Origin: an uncultured Sulfitobacter sp.
GTDB lineage: Bacteria; Pseudomonadota; Alphaproteobacteria; Rhodobacterales; Rhodobacteraceae
Reading direction: 5' to 3'
Assembly (NCBI RefSeq): GCF_947500075.1
Contig: NZ_CANMQS010000005.1
Coordinates: 62,001-126,000 of the forward strand
DNA length: 64,000 nucleotides
A model generated the notes under the pieces. That model made no database searches. It had not been told where the DNA came from and was given only the letters and a program-made list of their open reading frames with translations. The translations under genes were made by a program, and so were the position numbers. Shown piece by piece: positions 35,470 to 44,422 of the stretch. Position 1 is the first letter of the stretch, and every line of letters starts with the position of its first letter.

Positions 35470-36372
35470 ATGACCAGCCCACACTCAGACCGACCCGTGA
35501 CAGGCATCCTGTGGATGCTGACAACCGGTGTCTGTTTCATCGCCGTGACGGCATTGGTCAAATACATGGGACCCAGATTGCCGGCACCGGAGGCGGCCTT
35601 CCTGCGCTATGCGATGGGACTGGTCCTGTTGTTCCCGGCCTGGAACGCCCTGCGGGACGCGCGTCTGACCGGGCGGCAATGGTCGCTTTTTGCCGCGCGC
35701 GGGTTCTTTCATGCGCTGGGCGTGATTCTGTGGTTCTTCGCCATGACGCGCATTCCCATCGCGGAAGTTACGGCAATGAATTATATGGCGCCGATCTACG
35801 TGACTGTGGGTGCCGCGATTTTTCTGGGCGAAAAGCTGGCGCTGCGCCGGATCGTGGCGGTTTGCATGGGGCTGGCAGGGGCCGTGGTGATCCTGCGTCC
35901 GGGGTTCAGGGAAGTCAGCCCCGGCCATCTGGCGATGCTGATTGCGGCGGTTGTTTTTGCCGGGTCCTATCTGCTGGCCAAGATCATGGCGGATGAGGCG
36001 CGCCCGGCGGTTGTTGTCTCCATGCTGTCGATCTTTGTGACGATTGGCCTTGCGCCCTTTGCCCTTGCGGTCTGGATCATGCCGCAGCCGCAGGAGCTGC
36101 TGATCCTGGCGGCCGTCGCCTTCTTCGCGACGGCAGGCCATTACACCATGACCCTTGCCTTTGCCGCCGCCCCGGTGACGGTCACCCAGCCGGTGACGTT
36201 CCTGCAACTGGTCTGGGCCACCGCATTGGGCGCACTGGTGTTTGCAGAGCCGGTCGACATCTGGGTGATCATCGGCGGGTTCCTGATCCTGTCATCGGTC
36301 ACTTTCATCATGTGGCGCGAGGCGATGCTGAAACGGCAGATCACGCCGGATTCATCGGCCACAAAACTCTAG
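35470..36372 (+). CDS. DMT superfamily transporter (EamA domains)
   Basis: 300 aa, ten transmembrane helices in two EamA repeats (about 12-140 and 155-285). Conserved TRIPIAEVTAMNYMAPIYVT and VTVTQPVTFLQLVWATALG are typical of the S-adenosylmethionine/RhaT-like exporter branch. Substrate unknown. It ends 83 bp before betI and is not obviously part of the bet operon. Confidence 0.88.
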   Translation: MTSPHSDRPVTGILWMLTTGVCFIAVTALVKYMGPRLPAPEAAFLRYAMGLVLLFPAWNALRDARLTGRQWSLFAARGFFHALGVILWFFAMTRIPIAEVTAMNYMAPIYVTVGAAIFLGEKLALRRIVAVCMGLAGAVVILRPGFREVSPGHLAMLIAAVVFAGSYLLAKIMADEARPAVVVSMLSIFVTIGLAPFALAVWIMPQPQELLILAAVAFFATAGHYTMTLAFAAAPVTVTQPVTFLQLVWATALGALVFAEPVDIWVIIGGFLILSSVTFIMWREAMLKRQITPDSSATKL

Positions 36373-36390
36373 CGCAGACCACGTGCGTTT

Positions 36391-36412
36391 TTATTGATTG
36401 ACGAGTCAATAA
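36391..36412. promoter_or_regulatory. Likely BetI operator
   Basis: ATTGAC-GA-GTCAAT (36397-36410) is a perfect palindrome inside TTATTGA...TCAATAA, located 44 bp before betI. A TTGA/TCAA palindrome in an A/T setting resembles known BetI boxes, so repression released by choline is inferred. Confidence 0.6.
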
Positions 36413-36455
36413 AGAAAAAAGTAGGTCTTCGGATGTAACAATCCGAGGACAGATA

Positions 36456-37031
36456 ATGCCCAAACTCGGCATGGAACCCATTCGCCGCAACGCACTCGTC
36501 CAGGCCACGATCGCAGAGATCGGGGCGGCGCGGACCTTGGATGTGACCGTCAGCCAGATTGCGCGGCGTGCGGGCATGTCCAGTGCGCTGGCGCATCACT
36601 ACTTTGGCGGCAAGGACCAGATCTTCCTCGCAGCGATGCGCCATATCCTCAGCGCATACGGCGCCGAAGTGCGCCGCCATCTGGCGCGCGCCCGCACGCC
36701 CCGCGCACGGGCAGAGGCGATCATCATTGCCAGTTTTGATGAGACCTGTTTCGCGCCGGCGACCGTGGCGGCGTGGATGACGCTTTATGCCGCGGCCCCG
36801 ACCCACGCCGACACGCGCCAGTTGCTGACGCTCTATCAACGCCGTTTGCGGTCGAACCTGACCCATGCGCTGCGGCCGCTGAGTGCCACGCCGGAGGCCG
36901 ATGCCGATACGTTGGCCGCGCTCATTGACGGGCTGTACCTGCGCGCAGCCCTTGCACCCAGCGGCACACCGGATGCCGCCCGCAGCAGTGCGCTGCGCAC
37001 GCTTGAAATGCTGTTGGAGCGTCCCGCATGA
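36456..37031 (+). CDS. betI: Transcriptional repressor BetI, TetR family
   Basis: 191 aa. N-terminal TetR helix-turn-helix (VTVSQIARRAGMSSALAHHY followed by FGGKDQ, about 30-55), then an all-helical choline-binding domain with WMTLYAAAPTH. BetI represses bet genes and is released by choline. GAGGAC precedes the ATG; its stop overlaps betC (ATGA). First gene of betICBA, just downstream of a matching palindrome. Confidence 0.93.
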   Translation: MPKLGMEPIRRNALVQATIAEIGAARTLDVTVSQIARRAGMSSALAHHYFGGKDQIFLAAMRHILSAYGAEVRRHLARARTPRARAEAIIIASFDETCFAPATVAAWMTLYAAAPTHADTRQLLTLYQRRLRSNLTHALRPLSATPEADADTLAALIDGLYLRAALAPSGTPDAARSSALRTLEMLLERPA

Positions 37032-38536
37032 GCAAACCGAACATTCTGATCTTCATGGTCGACCAGCTGAACGGGACGCTGTTCCCGGATGGCCCCGCCG
37101 ATTGGCTGCACGCGCCGAACCTCAAGAAGCTGGCCGCGCGATCCACACGGTTTGCCAATACCTACACCGCCTCACCCCTCTGCGCGCCGGGGCGGGCGGC
37201 TTTCATGTCGGGGCAATTGCCTTCGGCAACGGGGGTTTATGACAACGCGGCGGAGTTTTGTTCCTCCATCCCCACCTACGCGCATCACCTGCGCCGGGCG
37301 GGGTATTACACGTGCCTGTCTGGCAAGATGCACTTCGTTGGCCCCGACCAGATGCACGGGTTCGAGGACCGTCTGACCACAGACATCTACCCCGCCGATT
37401 TCGGCTGGACGCCGGATTACCGCAAGCCGGGGGAGCGGATTGACTGGTGGTATCACAACATGGGGTCCGTGACAGGGGCGGGTGTGGCGGAGACGTCGAA
37501 CCAGTTGGAATACGACGATGAGGTCGCCTTCAACGCGCGCGCCAAGCTTTACGAACTGGCGCGGGGCAATGATGCGCGTCCATGGTGCGTGACCGTCAGC
37601 TTCACCCACCCGCATGACCCTTACGTGGCGCGGCGCAAGTATTGGGATTTGTACGAAGACTGTGACCATCTGCTGCCCGAGGTCCCCGCGATGGCCTATG
37701 AGGACCACGACCCGCATGCGCAGCGCATCTTTGACGCCAACGACTGGCGCAGCTTCGACATCACCGAACAGCACATCCGCGATTCCCGCCGCGCCTATTT
37801 CGCCAACATCAGCTATCTCGACGATCAGATCGGGCAGTTGTTGCAGGTTGTGGAGGACACGAAACAGGAGGCAATCGTCATGTTTGTCTCCGACCACGGG
37901 GATATGCTGGGCGAGCGGGGATTGTGGTTCAAGATGTCCTTCTACGAAGGCTCCGCCCGTGTGCCGCTGATGATCAGCGCGCCGGGTATGGCGCCGGGGG
38001 TGCAAACGACGCCGGTCAGCACCATCGACGTCTGTCCGACGCTTTGTGATCTGGCGGGGGTCAGCATGGCAGAGGTCGCCCCCTGGACCACCGGGCAATC
38101 GCTGGTGCCCATGGGGCAGGGGATAGAGCGGACCGAGCCGGTGGCGATGGAATATGCGGCGGAGGCCTCCTATGCGCCGCTGGTTTCGCTGCGCTATGGC
38201 AAGTGGAAATACAACCGATGCGCGCTGGACCCCGATCAGCTGTTTGATCTGGAGGGTGATCCCCATGAGCTGACCAATCTGGCGGATCATCCCGACCATC
38301 AGGGCACGGTGACCAGCCTGCGCGCCAAGTCTGAAGCCCGCTGGGATCTGGAGGCTTATGACGCGGATATCCGCAAATCCCAGGCCCGCCGCTGGGTCGT
38401 TTATGAGGCGTTGCGACAGGGCGGCTACTACCCCTGGGACTACCAGCCGCTGCGCCGCGCGTCCGAGCAATACATGCGCAATCACATGGACCTCAACGTG
38501 CTTGAGGACAGCAAACGCGCGCCCAAGGGTGACTGA
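37028..38536 (+). CDS. betC: Choline-sulfatase
   Basis: 502 aa. Type I sulfatase hydrolysing choline-O-sulfate to choline and sulfate. The formylglycine motif is [14 protein letters not shown] with the modified Cys at about 52; metal ligands are in MVDQLNG and [15 protein letters not shown]. The C-terminal [20 protein letters not shown], needed for oligomerisation in BetC, is present. Cytoplasmic (no signal peptide). It requires a sulfatase-maturing enzyme, not found in this window. Confidence 0.95.
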   Translation: MSKPNILIFMVDQLNGTLFPDGPADWLHAPNLKKLAARSTRFANTYTASPLCAPGRAAFMSGQLPSATGVYDNAAEFCSSIPTYAHHLRRAGYYTCLSGKMHFVGPDQMHGFEDRLTTDIYPADFGWTPDYRKPGERIDWWYHNMGSVTGAGVAETSNQLEYDDEVAFNARAKLYELARGNDARPWCVTVSFTHPHDPYVARRKYWDLYEDCDHLLPEVPAMAYEDHDPHAQRIFDANDWRSFDITEQHIRDSRRAYFANISYLDDQIGQLLQVVEDTKQEAIVMFVSDHGDMLGERGLWFKMSFYEGSARVPLMISAPGMAPGVQTTPVSTIDVCPTLCDLAGVSMAEVAPWTTGQSLVPMGQGIERTEPVAMEYAAEASYAPLVSLRYGKWKYNRCALDPDQLFDLEGDPHELTNLADHPDHQGTVTSLRAKSEARWDLEAYDADIRKSQARRWVVYEALRQGGYYPWDYQPLRRASEQYMRNHMDLNVLEDSKRAPKGD

Positions 38537-38580
38537 GCCGTCACACCTTTTCAACGTTTTACCGCAGAGGTCTTCCCACA

Positions 38581-40038
38581 ATGGCATATGACACGCAGCC
38601 CCCCGCCAGCCACTTCATCAATGGCGCCTATGTTGAAGACAAGGCCGGCACGGCGATTGACGTGATCTATCCCGCGACGGGCAAGGTCATCGCAACCGTC
38701 TATGCCGCGACCCCTGCCATCATCGAACAGGCGCTGGATGCTGCGAAAAGCGCCCAGAAAAACTGGGCGGCGATGAGCGGGACGGAACGGGGCCGCATCC
38801 TGCGCCGGGCGGCGGACATGATCCGGGCGCGGAATCACGATCTGAGCGTGCTGGAAACATGGGACACCGGCAAACCCTATCAGGAGACATCGGTTGCGGA
38901 CGCAACATCGGGTGCAGATGCGCTGGAGTATTTCGGCGGCATGGCTGCGACCCTGACCGGGGACCATATCCAGTTGGGGGAAAACTGGGTCTACACCCGG
39001 CGGGAACCTCTGGGCCTGTGCGTCGGCATCGGGGCGTGGAACTACCCCACGCAGATCGCCTGCTGGAAAGGTGCGCCGGCATTGGCCTGCGGCAATGCGA
39101 TGGTGTTCAAACCGTCAGAAACCACGCCGCTTTGTGCTTTGAAAGTGGCGGAGATCCTACATGAAGCGGGGCTGCCTGCGGGGCTCTACAATGTCATTCA
39201 GGGCATGGGCGAAGTTGGTGGTGCGCTGGTCACGGACCCGCGCGTCGACAAGGTGTCCCTGACGGGGTCGGTGCCCACGGGCCGCACGGTCTATGCGGCG
39301 GCTGCGGCGGGCATCAAACATGTGACAATGGAATTGGGCGGCAAATCCCCGATGATCGTGTTCGAGGACGCGGATATCGAAAACGCCGTCTCCGGCGCGA
39401 TCCTTGGGAATTTCTACAGTTCCGGTCAGGTCTGCTCCAACGGGACGCGGGTCTTTGTGCATACCGCGATCAAGGACGCCTTTCTCGCCCGGCTGAGCGC
39501 GCGGCTCGGCAATGCGGTCATTGGCGATCCGATGGACCCCAGAACCAGCTTTGGTCCGATGGTGTCAAAACGGCAGATGGAAGTCGTGCTGGGCTATATC
39601 GAAAAGGGCAAAGCCGAAGGCGCGCGGCTGGTAACAGGAGGGACGGCGGTGGAAGGCGCGGGATACTTCCTGCGCCCCACGGTCTTTGCCGATGTCACCG
39701 ATGACATGACCATCGCGCGCGAGGAGATTTTTGGCCCCGTCATGGCCGTGCTCGATTTCGAGGATGAAGCGGAGGTCATGGCCCGTGCCAATGACACCGA
39801 ATTCGGGCTGGCCGCAGGGGTCTTCACCCGCGACCTGACCCGCGCCCACCGCGTTGCCGCCGCGTTCGAGGCCGGGACCTGCTTTATCAACAGCTACAAC
39901 GATGCGCCGGTTGAAGCGCCTTTTGGCGGGATGAAAGCCTCTGGCGTGGGACGGGAGAACGCAGCTGCGGCGATTGCGCATTACAGCCAGTTGAAGTCGG
40001 TGTTTGTGCGCATGGACGATCTGGAGGCGCCGTTCTGA
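38581..40038 (+). CDS. betB: Betaine-aldehyde dehydrogenase
   Basis: 485 aa. NAD(P)+-dependent oxidation of betaine aldehyde to glycine betaine. Catalytic Asn about 154 ([13 protein letters not shown]), Glu 251 (MELGGKSP) and Cys 285 ([13 protein letters not shown]) are all present, the last in the BADH-specific context. Intact and full length. 44 bp after betC; a 257-bp structured spacer separates it from betA. Confidence 0.96.
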   Translation: MAYDTQPPASHFINGAYVEDKAGTAIDVIYPATGKVIATVYAATPAIIEQALDAAKSAQKNWAAMSGTERGRILRRAADMIRARNHDLSVLETWDTGKPYQETSVADATSGADALEYFGGMAATLTGDHIQLGENWVYTRREPLGLCVGIGAWNYPTQIACWKGAPALACGNAMVFKPSETTPLCALKVAEILHEAGLPAGLYNVIQGMGEVGGALVTDPRVDKVSLTGSVPTGRTVYAAAAAGIKHVTMELGGKSPMIVFEDADIENAVSGAILGNFYSSGQVCSNGTRVFVHTAIKDAFLARLSARLGNAVIGDPMDPRTSFGPMVSKRQMEVVLGYIEKGKAEGARLVTGGTAVEGAGYFLRPTVFADVTDDMTIAREEIFGPVMAVLDFEDEAEVMARANDTEFGLAAGVFTRDLTRAHRVAAAFEAGTCFINSYNDAPVEAPFGGMKASGVGRENAAAAIAHYSQLKSVFVRMDDLEAPF

Positions 40039-40153
40039 TGGGGGTGCTGTTAACCGGCGCGCTGGCGCGCATTCCCTTTATGGGCGCCTGTGGCGGCGTG
40101 AGCTCCAAAGGGCGGCGATGGTGCGTCTTGTGAGGGTTTTGGAATGTGCTGAG

Positions 40154-40279
40154 AGGTGCTTGAGGCCACAGTCTGTGGCTCAAGACACCTTTGCAATTGT
40201 GAGGTGCGATTCCCCACAGCCTCAAGGACAAGCCGGGCAAAGCCCGGTCGCTGCGCGATCCTTGACCCTGTGTGGAATC
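40154..40279 (+). other. Structured betB-betA spacer: two adjacent long stem-loops
   Basis: Stem 1 pairs 40154-40170 with 40174-40190 (about 16 bp with two bulges around GCTTGAG/CTCAAG). Stem 2 pairs 40208-40228 with 40259-40279 (GATTCC/GGAATC at the base) and encloses a perfect inner hairpin CCGGGC-AAA-GCCCGG (40233-40247). It ends 16 bp before the betA ATG. It may be an mRNA processing or translation-control element, or a dispersed palindromic repeat. No matching known riboswitch was recognised. Confidence 0.65.
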
Positions 40280-40295
40280 ACGGAAGGTGACTGAG

Positions 40296-41954
40296 ATGAA
40301 GGCGGAATTTGTGATTGTGGGCGCGGGCAGCGCGGGGTGCGCGATGGCGTATCGGCTGGCCGAAGCGGGCCGCGATGTGATTGTGATTGAACATGGGGGT
40401 ACGGACGCGGGGCCCTTCATCCAGATGCCTGCTGCGCTGAGCTATCCGATGAACATGAAACGGTACGACTGGGGCTACATGTCCGAGCCGGAGCCGCATC
40501 TGGGCGGGCGCAAGCTGGCCTGTCCGCGGGGCAAGGTGATTGGCGGCTCGTCCTCCATCAACGGGATGGTCTATGTGCGCGGTCATGCGCGCGACTTTGA
40601 TCATTGGGAGGAGAGTGGCGCGCGGGGGTGGTCCTACGCGGATGTGTTGCCCTACTACCGGCGCATGGAAAGCTGGCATGACGGGGGGCATGGCGGCGAC
40701 CCTGCATGGCGCGGCACTGACGGCCCCCTGCACGTGAGCCGCGGGCCACGGGACAATCCGCTGTTCGAGGCTTTTGTGCAGGCCGGCGCGCAGGCGGGGT
40801 ATCAGACCACTGGCGATTACAACGGGCAGCAGCAGGAGGGCTTTGGCCCGATGGAGCAGACCGTCTGGCAGGGGCGGCGCTGGTCGGCGGCGAATGCCTA
40901 TTTGCGGCCAGCGATGAAGACCGGCCATGTGACGCTGGTGCAGGCTCTGGCAGAAAAGATCGTGATCCGGGACGGCTGCGCGCAGGGGGTGCAGGTGTTG
41001 CGCAATGGCGCGCGGGAGGTGATCGAAGCGGGACGGGAGGTTGTCGTGGCAGCCTCCTCCATCAATTCGCCAAAGCTGTTGATGTTGTCGGGCATCGGCC
41101 CGGCGGCGGAACTGAAATCCCACGGGATCGAGGTGAGCGCGGACCGGGCAGGCGTGGGCAAGAACCTTCAGGACCATCTGGAGATGTATGTGCAGATGGC
41201 CGCCTCCCAGCCGGTGACGCTCTACCGGTACTGGAACCTGATCAGCAAGGGATTGATCGGAGCGCAGTGGCTGTTCAGCAAAAGGGGCATGGGCGCCTCC
41301 AATCAGTTTGAAAGTGCTGCGTTCATCCGGTCCAGGGCAGGAGTGGAATACCCTGATATCCAGTATCATTTCCTGCCGATTGCCGTGCGGTATGACGGCA
41401 AGGCGGCGGCTGAGGGCCATGGGTTTCAGGCCCATGTGGGACCGATGAGGTCGAAGTCGCGCGGGGCGGTGACGCTGCGCTCGGCCGATCCGGCAGATGA
41501 TCCGCGTATCCTGTTCAACTACATGTCCCATCCCGAGGATTGGGAGGATTGGCGCACCTGCATCCGCCTCACGCGGGAGATTTTCGGGCAGGACGCTTTC
41601 AAGCCTTTTGTGAAGCATGAGATACAGCCCGGACCGGATGTGCAATCGGATGATCAGTTGAACGATGCCATCCGCGAGCATGTGGAAAGCGCCTATCACC
41701 CCTGCGGCACCTGCCGGATGGGCGCGGCGGATGATCCGGGCGCCGTGGTGGACCCGGAGGCCCGTGTAATCGGCGTCGAGGGGTTACGGGTGGCAGACAG
41801 TTCGGTCTTTCCGCGCATCACCAACGGGAACCTGAATGCGCCGTCGATCATGGTGGGAGAGAAAGTCTCTGACCACCTGTTGGGGCGCGATCCGCTGGCG
41901 CGGGCGAATGATGAGCCCTGGATACACCCGGATTGGCAGAGCTCTCAGCGCTAG
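40296..41954 (+). CDS. betA: Choline dehydrogenase
   Basis: 552 aa. GMC oxidoreductase with N-terminal FAD dinucleotide motif [17 protein letters not shown], the GMC signature around [18 protein letters not shown], and the C-terminal catalytic His in [10 protein letters not shown]. Membrane-associated oxidation of choline to betaine aldehyde. GGAAGGTG precedes ATG 40296. The TAG stop (41952-41954) is part of the CTAG duplication of a MITE-like insertion, which left the coding sequence complete. Confidence 0.95.
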   Translation: MKAEFVIVGAGSAGCAMAYRLAEAGRDVIVIEHGGTDAGPFIQMPAALSYPMNMKRYDWGYMSEPEPHLGGRKLACPRGKVIGGSSSINGMVYVRGHARDFDHWEESGARGWSYADVLPYYRRMESWHDGGHGGDPAWRGTDGPLHVSRGPRDNPLFEAFVQAGAQAGYQTTGDYNGQQQEGFGPMEQTVWQGRRWSAANAYLRPAMKTGHVTLVQALAEKIVIRDGCAQGVQVLRNGAREVIEAGREVVVAASSINSPKLLMLSGIGPAAELKSHGIEVSADRAGVGKNLQDHLEMYVQMAASQPVTLYRYWNLISKGLIGAQWLFSKRGMGASNQFESAAFIRSRAGVEYPDIQYHFLPIAVRYDGKAAAEGHGFQAHVGPMRSKSRGAVTLRSADPADDPRILFNYMSHPEDWEDWRTCIRLTREIFGQDAFKPFVKHEIQPGPDVQSDDQLNDAIREHVESAYHPCGTCRMGAADDPGAVVDPEARVIGVEGLRVADSSVFPRITNGNLNAPSIMVGEKVSDHLLGRDPLARANDEPWIHPDWQSSQR

Positions 41955-42223
41955 GGTCTGTTGACATTCAGCACAGTTCACCAGCGCGAGACAGATTTTG
42001 CCTCCAGCGTCGCTGATTTGACCGCAGCGATGCGGGCCATCGGAAGGGCAAATCAGCGACGCTGGAGGCAAAATCTGTCTCGCCGCGAAGCGGTTTCGCC
42101 GAAATTGACCAGGGCGGCGTCACGTGAGCTTGAAATAACCCGCTATTCCTGCGCTCACGTTCCTAGACCTGAGCAATTTCGGACTGAAACTGGTGAATTG
42201 TGATGAATGTCAACAGACCCTAG
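41951..42223. mobile_element. MITE-like element inserted at the betA stop codon
   Basis: A 265-bp element (41955-42219) is flanked by CTAG direct repeats (41951-41954 and 42220-42223). Ends are inverted repeats (41951-41984 versus 42190-42223, including the CTAG, two mismatches) starting GGTCTGTTGACATTCA. Inside is a perfect 35-bp inverted repeat (41986-42020 and 42049-42083) with a 28-nt loop. ACGTGAGC/GCTCACGT (42122-42129, 42153-42160) lies nested between CCGAAATT (42099-42106) and AATTTCGG (42175-42182). It codes for nothing. A CTAG duplication is typical of IS5-group transposition, so an IS5-like transposase may have moved it. Confidence 0.88.
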
Positions 42224-42288
42224 GCATTTCTTAACTAATGTTAAGATCTTCCGTTGATTAACGCCTGAACCGCCCCCACCTTCGAGGG

Positions 42289-42951
42289 GTGTTAAGGGTT
42301 TGTTTACTTATTGTCGGGACGCTTATGGCGGTCCCCGTGGCGGCGGCTGAGGCCGAGATCACGGGCACCCTGCGCGTCGTGGATGCCGATACCGTTGATG
42401 TCGCCGGACAGCGCATCCGGCTGCACGCCATTGACGCGCCAGAGGTCGATCAACCCTGCGAGACAGAACATGGACAGCCCTGGGCCGGGTGTGGGGCCTG
42501 GGTCAGCCATGTGGTGGCGCAGGATTATGACGGCGCCACAGCGCGGTGTATGCCGCTGGAGCGGGATGACTATGACCGGGTCGTTGCCCGCTGCTTTGTC
42601 GGCGGAGAGGATCTTGGGGCCGCGCTGGTGCGTCGGGGCTTGGCTTTTGCCTATGTGCAATACGGGGACGATTACGTGGCGCAGCAAGCCGCTGCGGCGG
42701 CGGTGGACCGGGGGCTGCATGCCTTGCGGGTGACCCAGCCGTCCTGGCATCGGCAGACGCGGGCGGTGGGCCGCATCCCGACTGATCCCGCATGTGCGAT
42801 CAAGGGCAACATCGGCGCCAGCGGCAAGATCTATCACCAGCCGGGACAGGCCTTCTATGAACGCACCGGCATCCGGCCCGAACGGGGGGAGCGGTGGTTC
42901 TGTTCCGTAGCGGAGGCACAGGCGGCGGGGTGGCGCGCCGCGCGGCGCTGA
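42289..42951 (+). CDS. Secreted thermonuclease-like protein with sunset domain
   Basis: 220 aa. GTG start; signal peptide CLLIVGTLMAVPVAAAEA. An SNase-like domain follows (about 25-150, VVDADTVDVAGQRIRLHAID and YDRVVARCFVGGEDLGAALV), with the catalytic Arg/Asp framework visible. The C-terminus is a sunset-type domain (about 163-215, IKGNIGASGKIYHQPGQAFY and GERWFC). Several Cys suggest periplasmic disulfides. It is a likely extracytoplasmic nuclease; activity not proven. Its promoter region directly borders the MITE-like element. Confidence 0.88.
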   Translation: MLRVCLLIVGTLMAVPVAAAEAEITGTLRVVDADTVDVAGQRIRLHAIDAPEVDQPCETEHGQPWAGCGAWVSHVVAQDYDGATARCMPLERDDYDRVVARCFVGGEDLGAALVRRGLAFAYVQYGDDYVAQQAAAAAVDRGLHALRVTQPSWHRQTRAVGRIPTDPACAIKGNIGASGKIYHQPGQAFYERTGIRPERGERWFCSVAEAQAAGWRAARR

Positions 42952-44352
42952 TCACTCCACCCGGTAGGGCAGGATGTCGCGATTGTCCGGGTCGACGATC
43001 AGTTTGCGCTCAAGCGGCGGCACGGCACGTTGGTGGCAATGCTGGCGGTCGCAGATCCGGCAGGAGATGCCGATGGGTTCAAACGCTGCCGCCCGCGTCA
43101 TGTCCAGACCATCCGCATAGACCAGCGCACTGGCGTGGCGCATCTCGCACCCCAGCGCGATGGCAAAGCGCCGCACAGGCGCGCCAAAGCGACCTGCGGG
43201 TTTGGAGATGTCCCGCGCAAGGCTGATGTAACGGACACCGTCCGGCGTTTCGGCCAGTTGCCGCAGGAAACGGCCGGGTGTCTCAAACGCGCGGTGCACG
43301 TTCCACAGAGGGCAGGCCCCGCCGAAGCGGGCAAATTGCAACCGCGTGGCAGAATGGCGTTTGGTGATGTTGCCGGCCTGATCCACACGCACAAAGAAAA
43401 ACGGCACGCCTTTGGTGCCGGGGCGTTGCAGTGTGGAGAGGCGGTGGGCCACCTGTTCGATGGAGGCGCCGAAGTGGCCTGCCAGCAGTTCCAGATCGTG
43501 GCGGCAATCCTGCGCCATCTGGTGGAAGGCCGTGTAGGGCATCAGCGCCGCGCCTGCGAAGTAATTGGCCAGCCCGATCTTGGCGATGTCGCGGGCGGCG
43601 GGGCTGTGAAAGCGGGCCAGATCCAGCGTGGCTTCGAGCAGGCTGTCCTGACGGGTCAGGGCCACTTGCAACAGCAGCTGGAAGGTCTGCGTCTCAGGTG
43701 GGGCGCGGTTGGACAGATACAGGATCTTCTCCGCCGCATCGAAGTGCCGCAGACTGTCGCGGTCGGCGAAATGCACGGTGACGCCTGTGTTTGACAGGGC
43801 CGATACGGCGGCAACGCGCATGTTGCGGTGTCCGCCTTCGCGGGTGGCGAACAGCTCTGCCGCGCGGTCGACCGCGTCGATGTAATTGTCGCAATAGTGG
43901 AAGAAGTCGCGCACCTCTTCCCAAGGGGAGGGACGCGCGCGGGCATCCTCGCGGCCCAGTGCTTCGTCGAGGGAGGCGAGGCGCTCATGCGTCTGGCGGT
44001 AGTGTTGGTGCAATTCGATGAAGGCGCGCGCAAGGCCGGGGGCGTTGGAGGCCGCAAGACGCAGATCGGCGAGGGGGGGCATGTTGTCGGCAAAGACCGG
44101 ATCGGCGAGGGCTTCGCGCATGTCGCTGACAAGGCGTTCGCCATCGCCTGCGCTCAGTTCGGTGACGTCGAGGCCAAACTCGCTCGCCAATGCCAGCACA
44201 ACGGTGGTACTGACGGGGCGGTTGTTGTTCTCCATCTGGTTGAGATAGGGCAGGGAGATGCCCAGCCGTGCTGCGAAGTCTTTCTGCGTCAGGCCAAGGC
44301 GCGTGCGCAATTCGCGCAGTTTCGCGCCGGCGTAGAGTTTTTGGCTGGCCAT
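42952..44352 (-). CDS. pccR: Short-chain acyl-CoA responsive regulator (ScfR/PccR family)
   Basis: 466 aa. N-terminal XRE helix-turn-helix (LRELRTRLGLTQKDFAARLG, then PYLNQMENNNRPVS, about 12-60), a central IrrE/ImmA-like region, and a C-terminal DUF2083-type domain with CRICDRQHCHQRAVPP. RamB, PrpR and PccR share this plan. PccR of Rhodobacter sphaeroides controls propionyl-CoA carboxylase, and the pcc genes lie next door. TTTGCAAA, the core bound by this family, stands at 44392-44399, 40 bp before its own start, suggesting autoregulation. Confidence 0.9.
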   Translation of the reverse strand: MASQKLYAGAKLRELRTRLGLTQKDFAARLGISLPYLNQMENNNRPVSTTVVLALASEFGLDVTELSAGDGERLVSDMREALADPVFADNMPPLADLRLAASNAPGLARAFIELHQHYRQTHERLASLDEALGREDARARPSPWEEVRDFFHYCDNYIDAVDRAAELFATREGGHRNMRVAAVSALSNTGVTVHFADRDSLRHFDAAEKILYLSNRAPPETQTFQLLLQVALTRQDSLLEATLDLARFHSPAARDIAKIGLANYFAGAALMPYTAFHQMAQDCRHDLELLAGHFGASIEQVAHRLSTLQRPGTKGVPFFFVRVDQAGNITKRHSATRLQFARFGGACPLWNVHRAFETPGRFLRQLAETPDGVRYISLARDISKPAGRFGAPVRRFAIALGCEMRHASALVYADGLDMTRAAAFEPIGISCRICDRQHCHQRAVPPLERKLIVDPDNRDILPYRVE

Positions 44353-44391
44353 CGTATGCTCTTAGCAGATTTGCAGGGGCTTCAGTCTACC

Positions 44392-44399
44392 TTTGCAAA
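44392..44399. promoter_or_regulatory. Predicted PccR site upstream of pccR
   Basis: Perfect TTTGCAAA within CTTTGCAAAG, in the 70-bp gap between the MFS gene and pccR; a partial copy (ATTTGCAG) lies at 44369-44376. The core matches the recognition sequence known for RamB/PrpR/PccR regulators. Confidence 0.6.
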
Positions 44400-44422
44400 G
44401 CCTGCGCTGCAAGCCTGCGTGA

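Noticed and set aside
40184..40199. PccR-like site CTTTGCAATTG between betB and betA
   Set aside because: Only TTTGCAA matches, and it lies at the foot of a hairpin far from propionate genes; treated as chance.
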